Part shown: positions 4,880 to 7,108 of the stretch, piece by piece | Layout: each line of letters begins with the position of its first letter | Position numbering within the stretch: the first letter of the stretch is position 1 | Assembly (NCBI GenBank): GCA_023228995.1 | Contig: JALOAD010000094.1 | Span: 1-7,108, forward strand | Direction: 5' to 3' | Length of the DNA: 7,108 nucleotides | DNA from: Candidatus Muiribacterium halophilum | GTDB taxonomy: Bacteria > Muiribacteriota > Muiribacteriia > Muiribacteriales > Muiribacteriaceae | Made by a program: the position numbers and the translations under genes | Notes under the pieces: model-generated | Database searches by the model: none | Told to the model about the DNA's origin: nothing | What the model saw: the letters and a program-made list of their open reading frames with translations, nothing else

Positions 4880-6214
4880 ATGGAAAAGGAAAAAAACATG
4901 AATAATACGGCAGATTATAAGGTGAAAGATATTTCATTAGCTTCTTGGGGTAGAAAAGAAATAGAAATGGCAGAAAAAGAAATGCCTGGTTTAATGTCAT
5001 TGAGAGAAAAATACGGAAAAGCTCAACCTCTTAAAGGTGCAAAACTTACAGGATGTCTTCATATGACTATACAGACAGCTGTTCTTATTGAAACTTTGAA
5101 AGCTCTTGGTGCAGAAGTTAGATGGTCAAGTTGTAATATTTATTCAACTCAGGATCATGCAGCAGCAGCAATTGCAGCAGCTGGAACTCCGGTTTTTGCA
5201 TGGAAAGGTGAGACTGAAGAAGAATATGAATGGTGTCTTGAACAATCTATTAAGTTTTCAGACGGTAGAGGTCCTAATCTTCTTCTTGATGATGGTGGGG
5301 ATCTTACATGGCTTATATTAAATGATCATAAAGAACTTATTGATGAAATAAAAGGTGTATCTGAAGAAACTACAACTGGGGTTCATAGATTGTATCAGGC
5401 AGCAGTTGAAGATAATCTTCCTATGAGAGCTATAAATGTTAATGATTCTGTTACAAAATCAAAATTTGATAATCTTTATGGATGTAGAGAATCTCTTGCA
5501 GATGGACTAAAAAGAGCTACTGATATTATGATTGCAGGAAAAGTTGTTGTTGTGGCAGGTTATGGTGATGTAGGTAAAGGTTGTGCTCATTCTATGAGTG
5601 GATTAGGTGCAAGAGTAATAATTACTGAAGTTGATCCAATAATTGCTCTTCAGGCAGCTATGGAAGGTTATGAAGTAATGACAATGGAAAAAGCAGCTTC
5701 ACTTGGAGATATATTTGTAACTGCAACTGGATGTTGTGATGTTGTTACTGGTGAACATATGAAAGCTATGAAAGATCAAGCTATTTTATGTAATATTGGA
5801 CATTTTGATTCAGAAATAGAAGTTAAATATTTAACTGATAGAGTTGCAAAAGGTAGTATAAAAGAAATTAATATTAAACCACAGGTTGAAAAATATCAGT
5901 TTTCAGATGGTAAAGAAATAATTCTTCTTGCTAGTGGAAGACTTGTTAATCTTGGTTGTGCAACTGGACATCCTTCATTTGTTATGAGTTGTTCTTTTAC
6001 TAATCAGGTGCTTGCTCAAATAGAACTTTTCAATAATACTGAAAAATATGAAAAAGGTAAAGTATATATGCTTCCTAAACAGCTTGATGAAGAAGTTGCA
6101 AGATTACATCTTAATAAACTTGGAGTAACTCTTACAAAACTTTCAAAAAAACAGGCTGATTATCTTGGAATTTCTGTAGAAGGACCTTTTAAACCAGATC
6201 ATTATAGATATTAA
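4880..6214 (+). CDS. sahH: Adenosylhomocysteinase (S-adenosylhomocysteine hydrolase)
   Basis: Cytoplasmic NAD-dependent enzyme that reversibly splits S-adenosylhomocysteine into adenosine and homocysteine, relieving product inhibition of methyltransferases and returning homocysteine to the methionine cycle. The 444 residues are complete. Substrate domain: [12 protein letters not shown] (His61), [26 protein letters not shown] (Asp138) and [12 protein letters not shown] (Glu163). Catalytic loop: [20 protein letters not shown] (Lys193, Asp197, Asn198, Cys202). NAD fold: [11 protein letters not shown] (Gly227, Gly229, Gly232) with Glu250 in ITEVDP to bind the ribose. Then CNIGHFD (304-310), [16 protein letters not shown], and the C-terminal KPDHYRY tail (Lys438, Tyr442) that reaches into the neighbouring subunit's NAD site in the tetramer. 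It is the short form, as in animals, lacking the ~40-residue insert many bacterial enzymes carry between LLLDDGGD and KGVSEETTT. The start has AAGGAG upstream. It probably shares a transcript with the peptidase 26 bases downstream. Confidence 0.98.
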   Translation: MEKEKNMNNTADYKVKDISLASWGRKEIEMAEKEMPGLMSLREKYGKAQPLKGAKLTGCLHMTIQTAVLIETLKALGAEVRWSSCNIYSTQDHAAAAIAAAGTPVFAWKGETEEEYEWCLEQSIKFSDGRGPNLLLDDGGDLTWLILNDHKELIDEIKGVSEETTTGVHRLYQAAVEDNLPMRAINVNDSVTKSKFDNLYGCRESLADGLKRATDIMIAGKVVVVAGYGDVGKGCAHSMSGLGARVIITEVDPIIALQAAMEGYEVMTMEKAASLGDIFVTATGCCDVVTGEHMKAMKDQAILCNIGHFDSEIEVKYLTDRVAKGSIKEINIKPQVEKYQFSDGKEIILLASGRLVNLGCATGHPSFVMSCSFTNQVLAQIELFNNTEKYEKGKVYMLPKQLDEEVARLHLNKLGVTLTKLSKKQADYLGISVEGPFKPDHYRY

Positions 6215-6240
6215 TTTTTAAAAATCTTAATGGAGGGTAT

Positions 6241-7108
6241 ATGAGTAAAGTTGTTGAAAATTTTATGGAAATGGTGAAAATTGACAGTGAGTCTGATAAT
6301 GTTAAAAAATTCACTGACTATATTGCTCAAAAATTTGCTGATTTAGGTGGTAAAATTTATAAAGATGAAAAATCTTTAAAATATACAAAAACTAATGCAC
6401 CTAATATTATTGTGCATTTTGAAGGTAATACAAAATCATCTGTTATTGGTTTAAGTGCTCATGTTGATACTGTTGTTCCAGGAAAAGGTATAAAACCTGT
6501 TCTTAAAGATGGTGTAATAACTAGTTCAGGAGATACTATTCTTGGTTCAGATGATAAAAGCGGAATTGTAGCTATTTACACAGCAATAAAAAACATTGTT
6601 GATAATAATCAAAAAATGCGAGAATGCTATGTTATTCTTACAGTGAGCGAAGAAATTGGTCTTCTTGGTGCAAAATATCTTGATAAAGAACTTATAAAGA
6701 ATGTTGAAAATATAATTGTATTTGATTCAGGCGGAGCATTTGGTGAAGTTATAGTATCAGCTCCTTCTCAGAATTCAATATATGCTATTGTCAAGGGAAA
6801 AGCAGCTCATGCTGGTGTAGAACCTGAAAAAGGTGTAAATGCTATATTTGCCGCTGCATGTGGAATATCTAAGCTTAAACTTGGTAGAATAGATAATGAA
6901 ACTACTTGTAATATTGGTATTATAAACGGTGGAAAAGCAACAAATATAGTGCCTGATAGAGTTATTATTGAAGGTGAAGTAAGATCAAGAGATGATAAAA
7001 AACTTAAAGAAGTAACTGAAAATATTGTATCTATATTAAAGCTGGAAGTTGAAAAAGCTAATGCTTCAATAAAAATTGATGTAGTAAATGAATATAAAAG
7101 TTATAATA
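6241..7108 (+). CDS. Peptidase-T-like M20 metallopeptidase (3' truncated)
   Basis: Zinc-dependent aminopeptidase-type enzyme of the PepT/YqjE-like M20 group, expected to release N-terminal residues from small peptides in the cytoplasm. The frame stays open to the window end: 289 residues are visible of an expected ~370. Motifs: SAHVDTVVPG (72-81; metal ligand His74, catalytic-support Asp76), GSDDKSG (102-108; bridging Asp104), VSEEIGLLGA (135-144; Glu137 general base, Glu138 ligand) and FDSGG (161-165; ligand Asp162). The lid/dimer domain begins near 180 with VKGKAAHAGVEPEKGVNA (184-201), its His190 the family's dimer-domain His, and GGKATNIVPD (~210-219). The missing C-terminus should carry the last metal-binding His. 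ATG at 6241 is chosen for GGAGG at 6232-6236, a slightly short 4-base spacing. It follows sahH by 26 bases with no terminator between, so co-transcription is likely. Substrate preference (tripeptides or others) cannot be told from this. Confidence 0.93.
   Translation, partial: MSKVVENFMEMVKIDSESDNVKKFTDYIAQKFADLGGKIYKDEKSLKYTKTNAPNIIVHFEGNTKSSVIGLSAHVDTVVPGKGIKPVLKDGVITSSGDTILGSDDKSGIVAIYTAIKNIVDNNQKMRECYVILTVSEEIGLLGAKYLDKELIKNVENIIVFDSGGAFGEVIVSAPSQNSIYAIVKGKAAHAGVEPEKGVNAIFAAACGISKLKLGRIDNETTCNIGIINGGKATNIVPDRVIIEGEVRSRDDKKLKEVTENIVSILKLEVEKANASIKIDVVNEYKSYN

Noticed and set aside
5106-5321. A 71-codon + frame inside sahH
   Set aside because: It lies in another frame within a highly conserved enzyme gene, has low-complexity Gln/Leu content and no ribosome site; a shadow frame.
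6611-6623. Thirteen bases AAAAAATGCGAGA shared with the left arm of the hairpin (4511-4523)
   Set aside because: This copy is inside the peptidase reading frame, encoding KMR within a normal protein segment, without the rest of the arm; chance match in AT-rich DNA.

Overview
The window is strongly AT-rich and every gene lies on the + strand. It starts inside an outer-membrane assembly gene (BamA), so the organism is a diderm (two-membrane) bacterium. TGA, TAA and TAG behave as ordinary stops and tryptophan is encoded by TGG, so the standard bacterial code applies. Low GC, BamA, a short-form SahH and an ECF-type vitamin transporter together suggest a low-GC diderm, such as a Fusobacteriota-like lineage or a deep-branching candidate phylum. 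The sequence alone does not settle which.

Positions 2-4500 look like one tightly packed operon whose promoter lies upstream of the window. The order is: the C-terminal part of bamA; a small histidine-kinase-like protein that keeps a phospho-acceptor-type His but lacks recognisable ATPase boxes; ddl (D-Ala-D-Ala ligase); a divergent MerR-type DNA-binding protein; a small exported or membrane-anchored protein of unknown function; a RibU-like riboflavin S component with a TTG start; and an unknown protein with a CCxxxC cluster. Most junctions overlap by 1-8 bases or are separated by about 20 bases or less, so translational coupling is likely. The theme is envelope biogenesis (outer-membrane protein assembly and peptidoglycan precursor synthesis) with vitamin uptake and putative regulators added.

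Positions 4501-4879 are the only sizeable non-coding stretch and the most unusual part of the window. It holds a 23-bp inverted repeat that pairs without interruption only in the minus-strand RNA, where it is followed by eight Ts (a minus-strand terminator candidate). It also holds a near-consensus + strand promoter (TTGAAA-N17-TATAAT), five tandem copies of GTGAAATR, and two copies of a 29-bp repeat. Each 29-bp copy contains the palindrome AAAATGTTC-N3-GAACATTTT, and the two palindrome centres are 31 bp apart, close to three helical turns. This layout suggests a control region for the genes that follow.

Positions 4880-7108 form a second unit: sahH (S-adenosylhomocysteine hydrolase, complete, all key residues seen) followed 26 bases later by a peptidase-T-like M20 metallopeptidase that runs off the end of the window. 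SahH removes the product inhibitor of methyltransferases and feeds homocysteine back to methionine synthesis. The peptidase would release amino acids from small peptides. Any functional link between the two is inferred only from their adjacency.
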